NCBI GenBank assembly: GCA_013695905.1
Contig: JACCZQ010000336.1
Coordinates: 1 to 7,211, forward strand
From: Chthoniobacterales bacterium
Lineage (GTDB): Bacteria > Verrucomicrobiota > Verrucomicrobiia > Chthoniobacterales > UBA10450
DNA: 7,211 bases
Reading direction: 5' to 3'
In this document: piece by piece, positions 1 to 5,898 of the stretch
How positions within the stretch are numbered: position 1 is the first letter of the stretch
How the letters are laid out: each line of letters begins with the position of its first letter
The notes under the pieces: generated by a model
Told to the model about the DNA's origin: nothing
The model's input: the letters and a program-made list of their open reading frames with translations, nothing else
Databases searched by the model: none
Translations under genes and position numbers: made by a program

Positions 1-72
1 GTGCAGCACCGGGCGGTCTGCGACGGCACGTCGCGCCGCGAAAACACGGGCCCAACCGGGAGCGGCGGCAGC
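1..72 (-). other. region downstream of ctaC; no terminator seen, possible start of another gene
   Basis: No hairpin followed by a T-run is visible after the ctaC stop, so the transcript may continue. On the minus strand, a GTG at 47-45 opens a frame (V-F-S-R-R-D-V-P-S-Q-T-A-R) that runs off the window. It has no Shine-Dalgarno and is too short to identify. A heme A synthase or similar oxidase assembly gene would fit the context, but the sequence does not show it. A short GC-rich inverted repeat lies at 21-33. Confidence 0.15.
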
Positions 73-996
73 TTACGGCGGCGGTTGATTTTGAGGAACT
101 GGCGTGCCTGCTCCGGTGGGGTCGGCCACCTTGGGCGCGCCAGGCGGCAGGACTGTTCCCTGAATTTCACCCGGAGGCGGCTCGCCCTCGGGCCGATCTG
201 CAACGCGCTCCTCGGTGGGCGGCTGAACCGGGCCGCCGCCAAGTTCGATGCGTTCCTTCAGCCACTCCTGATATTCCTCCTGCGTGTCCACCACGAGCAT
301 GCCTTTCATGCTGTAGTGGCCGAGGCCGCAGAGCTGTCCGCAGACAATCTCATAGCTGCCGGTTTTGATCGGCTTGAACCACATGGGGATGATCTGGCCG
401 GGGATCGCATCCTGTGCCGCGCGCATGCTCGGCACGGCGAAGTTGTGGATCACGTCCTTGGATGAAATGTCGATGATCACCGGCCGGTCCACCGGCACGT
501 GCAGCTCGTTCGCGACCACCAGATCGTCGTGACCTTCCGGGCTGTTCGGGTCGAGCCCGATGGGGTTGGTGTTGCTCACGAGCGCGAGCTCACGCCGTCC
601 GAATTGTCCGTCGGGCCCGGGAAGGTGGAAGTTCCAGCCGAACTGCTGCCCGATCGCGTGCACGAGAATGGCATCTTTGGTGTCCGGGAATTCATTGACG
701 AATTTCCCCCAGAGCGGGATGGCGAAGCCAATGAGCAGCACCGCTTCGATGAGCACGACGGCGAATTCGAGGTGCGTGGAGACGCCGTTTTTCACGCCTT
801 CATGATCAGCGACCGGATTGCGGCTCTTGCGGAAACGGATCAGCACATAAACGAAAAACGCGGACCAGCCGACGAAGAGCGCCCCCATGAACCAGTGGCT
901 GAACTCGATGATATGGTCGATCTGGTAGCCGTGCTCGGAGGCGTTCGGCGGTTGACCGAGGAACTCGTTAATCAACGCGAGTGGGGCGCTAATCAT
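73..996 (-). CDS. ctaC: cytochrome c oxidase subunit II with CuA domain and Pro-rich tail
   Basis: Subunit II accepts electrons from cytochrome c through its binuclear CuA centre and passes them to heme a of CtaD. The 307 residues contain two membrane helices (about 32-54 and 78-98) and a periplasmic cupredoxin domain. All main CuA ligands are present: H184 (DVIHNF), C219, C223, H227 and M230 in C-G-Q-L-C-G-L-G-H-Y-S-M. The usual Glu between the two Cys is Gln221. The Trp normally used for electron entry (first Trp of the QWYW motif) is Phe119, while the second Trp is kept (W121). No lipobox is visible at the N-terminus. The tail from about 253 to 307 is Pro/Gly/Glu-rich without CxxCH, so this is not a caa3-type fusion. 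The ATG overlaps the preceding stop by 8 bases. Finding subunit II last in the operon is unusual. Confidence 0.96.
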   Translation of the reverse strand: MISAPLALINEFLGQPPNASEHGYQIDHIIEFSHWFMGALFVGWSAFFVYVLIRFRKSRNPVADHEGVKNGVSTHLEFAVVLIEAVLLIGFAIPLWGKFVNEFPDTKDAILVHAIGQQFGWNFHLPGPDGQFGRRELALVSNTNPIGLDPNSPEGHDDLVVANELHVPVDRPVIIDISSKDVIHNFAVPSMRAAQDAIPGQIIPMWFKPIKTGSYEIVCGQLCGLGHYSMKGMLVVDTQEEYQEWLKERIELGGGPVQPPTEERVADRPEGEPPPGEIQGTVLPPGAPKVADPTGAGTPVPQNQPPP

Positions 997-1246
997 ACTT
1001 TTCTAAATCTTCTTCTGCTAATTCCTGGTGCGGTTCGAGCGGCATCCGCTCGTGGCGCCAGAGGTGGAAACCGAACGCACTTATCCCGGCGAGCACCGCC
1101 ATCACAGCGGCCAACAAAAACCAGATCGCGATCGCCATGCTCTCCGAGGACTTCGAGCCGCGTTCGCCGAAGCAGACGGCGCAGGCGAACACCTCACTCA
1201 ATGAAATGAGCAGGAGAAACGCGCAGAGGAAGAGCTTCGTCTTCAT
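989..1246 (-). CDS. small exported or anchored protein with CxxC motif, next to subunit II, unknown function
   Basis: The 85-residue product has an N-terminal hydrophobic signal-like segment (about 3-20), then A-C22-A-V-C25-F-G just after a plausible signal peptidase site. A short polar stretch, one membrane helix (about 38-62) and an acidic C-terminus follow. V-F-A-C resembles a loose lipobox, so C22 could alternatively be lipidated. If the first segment is cleaved, the CxxC lies outside the membrane, where it could bind copper or act in thiol-disulfide exchange. It is placed directly before ctaC, which needs two Cu ions in its CuA site, so a role in CuA assembly is an attractive inference but unproven. 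The start at 1246 was chosen because it overlaps the upstream stop as ATGA and gives a clean signal peptide. The open frame continues upstream to 1384 but would lie inside the previous gene. Its TAG overlaps ctaC by 8 bases. Confidence 0.8.
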   Translation of the reverse strand: MKTKLFLCAFLLLISLSEVFACAVCFGERGSKSSESMAIAIWFLLAAVMAVLAGISAFGFHLWRHERMPLEPHQELAEEDLEKYD

Positions 1247-1452
1247 GTGATGAGCCGGAGGCGTTTCATCTTCCGGTAGAACCAGACGCCATAGGTGAGG
1301 AGCCCGGCTGCGGCTGCAAAACAGAAGATCGCCCCAGTGAGGTAACCCGGCGCACCGGCACCGCGATTCACCGCAAGACACCACACGCCGAGACTCAGCG
1401 CCAGAAGCGTGGTGACGGTGATGAAGACGATGTGGAAACCTTTGAGCGACAT
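1243..1452 (-). CDS. small two-helix membrane protein of the oxidase operon, unknown function
   Basis: The 69-residue product begins M-S-L-K-G-F-H-I-V-F-I-T-V and has two predicted membrane helices, about 5-28 and 35-57, joined by a short Gly/Ala loop. It ends in a strongly basic tail (R-K-M-K-R-L-R), which by the positive-inside rule points to the cytoplasm. Two Cys (25 and 44) sit in or near the helices, not as a CxxC pair. I recognise no named family. It is real because it abuts the ctaF stop exactly, has a coherent membrane topology, and its own stop overlaps the next start as ATGA (1243-1246). Co-translation with subunits IV and II suggests a small accessory subunit or assembly factor of the oxidase; this is inference from position. 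Confidence 0.8.
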   Translation of the reverse strand: MSLKGFHIVFITVTTLLALSLGVWCLAVNRGAGAPGYLTGAIFCFAAAAGLLTYGVWFYRKMKRLRLIT

Positions 1453-1809
1453 TTAACGGACAACGGGATCGTACCAGGCCAGGTAGGTGAGCCAGAAAAG
1501 AACGAGCACGAAAAACGTGGTGAAGATCAGAATCTGATAAACCAGGTGCCGCTCTGCGGAGAGGTGCATGAAAATCGCCGCGACGAGCCCGGCTTTGAAC
1601 GTCGCTACGAGCATGCCGACGGCGATGTTCGCCTTGTGGGAGCCGAAGTCGAAGTACGAGAGGGCGACCGTGATGATGGTGAAGATCATCAGCAGCCCAC
1701 CGACCATCAGATATTTCTTGATGTGCTTCGAGACGTCGTGGTGATCGTCATGTTCAGGATGAGCCTGCACGACAGACTCGGAAGCGGCGGGCGAGTTGGA
1801 TTCGTTCAT
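1453..1809 (-). CDS. ctaF: cytochrome c oxidase subunit IV, prokaryotic type
   Basis: This 118-residue protein has a hydrophilic His/Asp-rich N-terminus and three membrane helices at about 33-53, 60-83 and 91-112. The central helix reads F-K-A-G-L-V-A-A-I-F-M-H-L, which is the hallmark of the bacterial subunit IV (COX4-pro) family. The family is a non-catalytic accessory subunit of aa3 and bo3 oxidases, thought to aid assembly or stability. The start ATG lies 2 bases after the ctaE stop, and the TAA stop abuts the next ATG with no gap (TAAATG), which suggests translational coupling. No Shine-Dalgarno is visible. Five His at residues 17-29 echo the His-rich N-terminus of CtaD. Confidence 0.92.
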   Translation of the reverse strand: MNESNSPAASESVVQAHPEHDDHHDVSKHIKKYLMVGGLLMIFTIITVALSYFDFGSHKANIAVGMLVATFKAGLVAAIFMHLSAERHLVYQILIFTTFFVLVLFWLTYLAWYDPVVR

Positions 1810-1811
1810 GT

Positions 1812-2687
1812 CTAAAGCAGGTAGAACAGCGGGAAAACAAAGATCCAGACCAGGTCAACAAAGTGCCAGAAGAGACCGGCCACCTCAACTCGATTAGCAA
1901 GCTGCTCCGGGTTTCGTTTGTAGAGGCGGGCGCTGACCGGCAGCCACAGATAAATGAAGACAATCACGCCGCCGAGCACGTGCAGCCCGTGGAGTCCGGT
2001 GATCGTGAAGTAGGTCGCGAAAAATGTGCTGTGCTTCGGCACATACATCGACGCCAGCTGCACGTCGTCCTTGGAGACATGCGCGATCTTGTCGCTCATC
2101 GGCGCCGGCCAGAAGCGAGGTCGATCATTGTCGGGATTCAACGGCTCGGCGTTCGCCGCATCGAGCTTGATGTGGTATTCCCGGATGCTTTCATCGTGCA
2201 GCGCCTCGGGATTCTCGAGGTGGCCACTGATCTCCACCCGCGGCTCGTAGCCGCCCTCTCGAAGGTGGGCGTTCCCGAGATACGGCTCATATTTCTCGAG
2301 CGCCGCCGGCGTAATTTTAGCACCGAAGTGGTGGAATTTAATGGGCCACTCGTAGGCGAGCTTGACCACGAGGAAGACGATGCCGCAGAGGATCGTAATC
2401 CCCATATAGAACTTATACTTGGAGAACTGCCGCATCTTCAGCGCCGCCCAGGCGAGCACCACCGTCACGGAGGAGGCGATCAGGATCGCCGTGTTCATCG
2501 TCCCGACGGGGACATTCAGGAGCCCGCGTGGCCAGTGACCCGGCGCCGCATCGAGCCGAAGGAAGATGTAGGCGGAGAACAAGCCGCCAAAGAGCATCAC
2601 TTCAGAAGCGAGGAAGAGCCAGATGCCGATCTTCGCGTTCCAGAGACCCGTGTCCGGGCGGGCAGTCGTCGTGTAAGGAATTTCCAT
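1812..2687 (-). CDS. ctaE: cytochrome c oxidase subunit III with a large soluble insert
   Basis: Subunit III is a membrane subunit without metal centres that stabilises subunit I and helps keep proton uptake active. The 291 residues show five helices: about 20-42 (W-L-F-L-A-S-E-V-M-L-F, typical of the family), 63-83, 93-112, 222-248 (T-F-F-A-T-Y-F-T-I-T-G-L-H-G-L-H-V, the family signature) and 270-291 (G-L-F-W-H-F-V-D-L-V-W-I). Five-helix bacterial forms are usually about 190-210 residues. The excess is a hydrophilic block of about 100 residues (115-217) between helix 3 (ending KLAYEW) and helix 4. It is rich in His, Glu, Pro and Asn, has no Cys, and I recognise no domain in it. A GGAG sequence lies about 11 bases before the ATG, the best Shine-Dalgarno candidate in this operon. 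The TAG stop is 2 bases from the ctaF start. Confidence 0.95.
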   Translation of the reverse strand: MEIPYTTTARPDTGLWNAKIGIWLFLASEVMLFGGLFSAYIFLRLDAAPGHWPRGLLNVPVGTMNTAILIASSVTVVLAWAALKMRQFSKYKFYMGITILCGIVFLVVKLAYEWPIKFHHFGAKITPAALEKYEPYLGNAHLREGGYEPRVEISGHLENPEALHDESIREYHIKLDAANAEPLNPDNDRPRFWPAPMSDKIAHVSKDDVQLASMYVPKHSTFFATYFTITGLHGLHVLGGVIVFIYLWLPVSARLYKRNPEQLANRVEVAGLFWHFVDLVWIFVFPLFYLL

Positions 2688-2705
2688 CTGCGCAGCGTCT
2701 CCGGT

Positions 2706-4598
2706 TTAATCGTGCGCAGCAGCAGCCGCTTCGTAAGCACGCCGGTCGCTGTCCCGGATCGGCTCGTTTTGCATTGTGAAATCCCGCTCGCGGCCCGGCA
2801 GACTGTATTCGTATGGTCCACGATGGGCCGTCGGGACGACGGCGAAGTTTCCGTGTGGCGGTGGTGAAGGTGCAGCCCACTCCAGGGTGGTCGCTTCCCA
2901 CGGGTTGTCGTTCACTTTCTTCCCATATTTGATGCTCCAGAAGAAATTGATGATGAACGGGATCTGCGCCAAACCCATTACCCAGGCGGCGATGGAGATC
3001 GGCACGTTCCATTCGAAGCCGCTGAGGCCCCAGACTTTCTCATTGGAAAGCGCCCAGCCCTGCCCGCCATCATACCAGCGGCGGTGAATGCTCAGCATTC
3101 CCTGCAGGAACATCGGGAGAAAGATCACATTCATGCAGATGAGCGACGGCCAGAAATGCACTTTCCCCCAGAATTCGCTCATCATTCGGCCCGTCGCTTT
3201 CGGGAACCAGAAGTAAACCCCCGCGAACAGGGCGAAGATGGTGCCCGGCGCCACGATGTAGTGGAAGTGAGCGATCACGTAATAGGTGTCGTGCAGGTAA
3301 ATGTCGGCCGCATTGAACGCGAGCGGGATGCCCGTCAGACCACCGATGCCGAACATCGGCAGGAACGCCGTGGCGAACAGCATCGGGGTGTTGAAGCGGA
3401 TCGAGCCGCCCCAGAGCGAGATGAAGAACGCGCTCAGAATGATGACCGACGGAATCGAGATGATCAGCGTCGTCGTTTGGAAGAAGGCGCTCACCACCGT
3501 TCCCATGCCGGTGAGCCACATGTGATGCGCCCACACGATGAAGGAGAGGAAACCGAGGACCAGCGCCGCGAAGACGAGTGACTTGTAGCCCCAGAGCGGC
3601 TTGCGGGTGTTGTTGGCGAGAATCTCCGCCACGATGCCCATCGCGGGGAGAATGAGCACGTAGACCTCGGGGTGACCGAGGAACCAGAACAGATGCTGCC
3701 ACAGGATGGGACTGCCACCGCCGCTGATGTTCAGCGCGGCGCCACTCACCACCAGGCCAGTCGGCATGAAGAAGCTCGTTGCCGCCAGGCGATCCATCAG
3801 CTGCATCACGGCCGCGGCTTCGAGTGGCGGGAAAGCGAGCAGGAGCAGAAAGGCGGTGATGAACTGCGCCCAGACGAAAAACGGCAGCCGCATCCAGGTG
3901 AGCCCCTTCGCGCGCAGCTGGATGATGGTCGTGATAAAGTTCACCGCCCCAAGGAGCGAGGAGGTAATCAGGAAGACGAAGCCGATCAGCCAGAGCGTCT
4001 GCCCGTTCATGATTATATGGTGTCCCGGGCCGGAATCCGCGATCACCGAGAGCGGCGTGTAAGCTGTCCAGCCGCTCTTGGCCGCGCCCCCTGGCACGAA
4101 GAAACTGATCAGCATGATGATGCCACCGACGAAAAACGCCCAGTAGCTCGCCATGTTGATCTTCGGAAAGGTCATGTCCGGCGCGCCGATCTGCAGCGGC
4201 ACGACGTAATTTCCGAACGCGGCGAACGCCACCGGCACGACGCCGAGGAAGATCATGATCGTGCCGTGCATCGCGCCTAACGAGTTGTAGAAATCCGGCG
4301 CCATGATGCCTTCCGGCATGCTGCCGCGGCCGAAGAGCACGTTCAGCATCGGCCCGAGGACCGGCAGAGCCTTGCCCGGGTAGGCGAGCTGCCACCGCAT
4401 CAGCATCATCAGGGTGAAGCCGAGGAAGAGGAAAATCAGCCCGGTGATCAGGTACTGAATGCCGATGACCTTGTGATCGGTCGAGAAAACATACTTCCGC
4501 CACCAGCCGAGCTCGTGATGATCGTGCCCGTGCTCGTCGTGGTGGTGCGGATCGTGAGCCGCGGGAGCGTGCGAAGTAAGATCAGCAGATGGATCCAT
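2706..4598 (-). CDS. ctaD: aa3-type cytochrome c oxidase subunit I (A-family heme-copper oxidase)
   Basis: This 630-residue polytopic protein is the catalytic subunit that reduces O2 to water and pumps protons in the cytoplasmic membrane. Visible ligands are H111 (HGTIMIF) and H446 for low-spin heme a, H444 (VIAHFHY) for heme a3, and H309, H358 and H359 for CuB. Y313 in GHPEVY is placed for the His-Tyr crosslink. The D-channel is intact: N130, D141 (GAPDM), N148 and E311. H436-D437 and R506-R507 match the Mg/heme-propionate region. The K-channel lysine is missing: I387 occupies its place in IPSVIIL. The N-terminus has nine His in residues 10-28. About 15 residues (MPTGLVVSGAALNIS, about 278-292) are extra before the GHPEVY helix compared with mitochondrial-type enzymes. 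It is the first gene of the operon and ctaE follows after 18 bases. Class assignment is certain; the subfamily is from hand alignment. Confidence 0.97.
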   Translation of the reverse strand: MDPSADLTSHAPAAHDPHHHDEHGHDHHELGWWRKYVFSTDHKVIGIQYLITGLIFLFLGFTLMMLMRWQLAYPGKALPVLGPMLNVLFGRGSMPEGIMAPDFYNSLGAMHGTIMIFLGVVPVAFAAFGNYVVPLQIGAPDMTFPKINMASYWAFFVGGIIMLISFFVPGGAAKSGWTAYTPLSVIADSGPGHHIIMNGQTLWLIGFVFLITSSLLGAVNFITTIIQLRAKGLTWMRLPFFVWAQFITAFLLLLAFPPLEAAAVMQLMDRLAATSFFMPTGLVVSGAALNISGGGSPILWQHLFWFLGHPEVYVLILPAMGIVAEILANNTRKPLWGYKSLVFAALVLGFLSFIVWAHHMWLTGMGTVVSAFFQTTTLIISIPSVIILSAFFISLWGGSIRFNTPMLFATAFLPMFGIGGLTGIPLAFNAADIYLHDTYYVIAHFHYIVAPGTIFALFAGVYFWFPKATGRMMSEFWGKVHFWPSLICMNVIFLPMFLQGMLSIHRRWYDGGQGWALSNEKVWGLSGFEWNVPISIAAWVMGLAQIPFIINFFWSIKYGKKVNDNPWEATTLEWAAPSPPPHGNFAVVPTAHRGPYEYSLPGRERDFTMQNEPIRDSDRRAYEAAAAAHD

Positions 4599-4703
4599 AG
4601 TTTAGGAAAAGCTGAGCCGAATATCAGGGGAAACTTTGCGGAGGAAAAGCAGCAATTTCGTCTCTTCTCGTAATCGGATCGTGCCCCGCTGAACAGCGCG
4701 AAA
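4599..4703 (-). promoter_or_regulatory. intergenic leader before ctaD, likely holding the oxidase operon promoter
   Basis: This 105-base gap is the only sizeable noncoding space before the ctaD operon, so a promoter here is plausible. I could not find a convincing -35/-10 pair with 16-18 base spacing. Right after the flavoprotein stop is a short inverted repeat (arms 4687-4691 and 4694-4698) without a T-run, too weak to call a terminator. No Shine-Dalgarno is visible directly before the ctaD ATG. Read-through from the flavoprotein gene remains possible. Confidence 0.25.
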
Positions 4704-5699
4704 TCACGCGCCCTCGGGCACCGTTTCCTCCTCCCGCAGCTGGACTTCGCGGAAGCGCCGGAGGGAGTGATTCCGGAGGCTTTCTTCAAATAAATCGCGA
4801 TTGATCGCCTGGGCCGCCGCTGCGCCCTCACCAGCGGCGATGATCATCTGGCAATTCGCGGGTGTGACACACCCGGCCGCGTAAAGATTCGGCACCGTCG
4901 TGCGCATGCAATGGTCCACGACGATCTGTCCGTCCTGGTCCAGCTTCGCGCCGAGCTGCTCCGCGAGTTCCGTGTGGAAAATGTCGCCGCGCGTTGTGAA
5001 GATGTAGTCGATCTTCACTTCCTGATCATTCTCCAGGCGCAGCCCGAGGATCTGCCGCTCACGATGCCTCACATCCGCGATTCGGACAGTGTGCACGGGG
5101 ATTTCATATTCTTCGATCCAGGCCGCGTGCTGTTCGCTCCAGTGCGGCTGCTCGCCGTTGGTAGCGATCATCACGCACGGTGAATAGAGGAGCATACCCA
5201 GTGCATATTCGACTGCTTCGTCGTTCGCGCCGCAGATGGCGATCCGCTTCTCCTGCACGCGGTAGCCGTCGCAATCCTTGCAGAAAAACATGCTATGGCC
5301 GAGGCATTCCTTCACCCCGGGAATCTCCGGCGGACGGTGGAATATTCCGGTCGCGAGGAGGAGCCGTTTCGCGTGGTAACTTTTCTTCCCGTGCAGGACG
5401 AAGACACCGTCGTCGCCCTTCTCGATGCGCTCGATCTTGTCCTCGGTAAATCGCACTTCGTGCCGCTGCGCCTGCTGGCGTCCGAATTTCAGCAGCTCCT
5501 CGCCATGGACGCCCTCGGGGAAGCCAAGATAATTTTCCACCTTCGGCTCCCATTGCGCCATGGAGTGACCGGAGTCGATCACCAGCGTGTCCCGTTGGGC
5601 GCGGCCAAGATAGATCGCGGCTGATAATCCGGCCAGGCCGCCGCCCACGACGATCACCTCCCGCACCCGTGGGTCGTCCATGTCTTTGTGCTGAATCAT
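4704..5699 (-). CDS. thioredoxin-reductase-like FAD/NAD(P)-dependent oxidoreductase
   Basis: This 331-residue protein has the two-domain thioredoxin reductase layout. The FAD-binding Gly-rich loop is at 19-24 (GGGLAG after a VIVV strand), ATG at 116-118 closes the FAD domain, and a redox CxxC sits at C140-K-D-C143 followed by D-G. The NAD(P) domain starts at about 152, and the C-terminal FAD motif is at about 273-280. Departures from classical TrxB are clear. The second nucleotide loop is C-G-A-N-D-E-A (156-162) instead of GxGxxA/G. The HRRxxxR motif that binds the NADPH 2'-phosphate is absent, replaced by a T-N-G-E-Q-P segment. The Asp of the usual A-A-G-D motif is Cys277. There are eight Cys in all. 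It could reduce a thioredoxin-like or other thiol partner, but the substrate cannot be told. An in-frame ATG at 5681 is an alternative start; neither has a convincing Shine-Dalgarno. It lies alone between two oxidase operons, same strand. Confidence 0.85.
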   Translation of the reverse strand: MIQHKDMDDPRVREVIVVGGGLAGLSAAIYLGRAQRDTLVIDSGHSMAQWEPKVENYLGFPEGVHGEELLKFGRQQAQRHEVRFTEDKIERIEKGDDGVFVLHGKKSYHAKRLLLATGIFHRPPEIPGVKECLGHSMFFCKDCDGYRVQEKRIAICGANDEAVEYALGMLLYSPCVMIATNGEQPHWSEQHAAWIEEYEIPVHTVRIADVRHRERQILGLRLENDQEVKIDYIFTTRGDIFHTELAEQLGAKLDQDGQIVVDHCMRTTVPNLYAAGCVTPANCQMIIAAGEGAAAAQAINRDLFEESLRNHSLRRFREVQLREEETVPEGA

Positions 5700-5814
5700 G
5701 CAACGCAGTATCGCGAGTGGGAGCGGAGTTGTCTGTGTTGAGTTACGCGCAGCGCTTCGGTGCGGTTGTCCGCCGTCGTGTCCTCACGCTGCGGGGGGTT
5801 GGTTCACAAGAGCG

Positions 5815-5894
5815 AAAAAAACCTTGTTCCCCCGGGGCGGCGCCACACCACGCCGCCTCGGGAGACGCGGGCCTACCAGTCGGAGCCCGGCTCC
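5815..5894 (-). terminator. probable transcription terminator / GC-rich double-hairpin element
   Basis: Just after the cytochrome c stop, the minus strand has a small hairpin (5882-5894, GGAGC-CCG-GCTCC type). It is followed by a long one with 12-base arms at 5831-5842 and 5851-5862, an 8-base loop and a single mismatch on the minus strand (G-U on the plus strand). A run of seven T residues (5815-5821, minus strand) follows 9 bases after the long stem. That gap is longer than in a textbook intrinsic terminator, so efficiency is uncertain. The position after a gene end and before an unrelated gene supports termination. The element could instead be a dispersed palindromic repeat that also stops transcription. 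Confidence 0.55.
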
Positions 5895-5898
5895 TATT

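Noticed and set aside
21..33. Short inverted repeat (5-base arms, 3-base loop) after ctaC
   Set aside because: No T-run follows it on the minus strand, and such short GC palindromes are expected by chance in this composition.
73..240. Possible fused cytochrome c domain in the subunit II tail (caa3 type)
   Set aside because: The tail is Pro/Gly/Glu-rich and contains no CxxCH motif.
1..465. Plus-strand open frame from the window edge
   Set aside because: It lies opposite the ctaC C-terminal coding region, and the product has no recognisable feature.
499..1209. Plus-strand open frame of 236 codons
   Set aside because: It is antisense to ctaC and the CxxC gene, and its product shows no recognisable domain.
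1247..1384. Upstream extension of the CxxC protein by 46 codons
   Set aside because: It lies inside the preceding gene and would bury the signal peptide that starts at 1246.
1863..2867. Plus-strand open frame of 334 codons
   Set aside because: It is antisense to ctaE and the end of ctaD. Composition is rich in Arg/Glu/His, with no family motif and no start signal.
3070..4503. Long open frame (477 codons) on the minus strand, in another frame of ctaD
   Set aside because: It overlaps ctaD, whose frame has all metal ligands. The alternative product is Arg/His/Ala-rich without domains, as expected for a shadow frame in GC-rich DNA.
5705..5735. Possible promoter before the flavoprotein (CAGACA, 17 bases, GATACT on the minus strand)
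   Set aside because: It is only a partial match to consensus, and the -10 would lie within about 8 bases of the chosen start; not reliable without transcript data.
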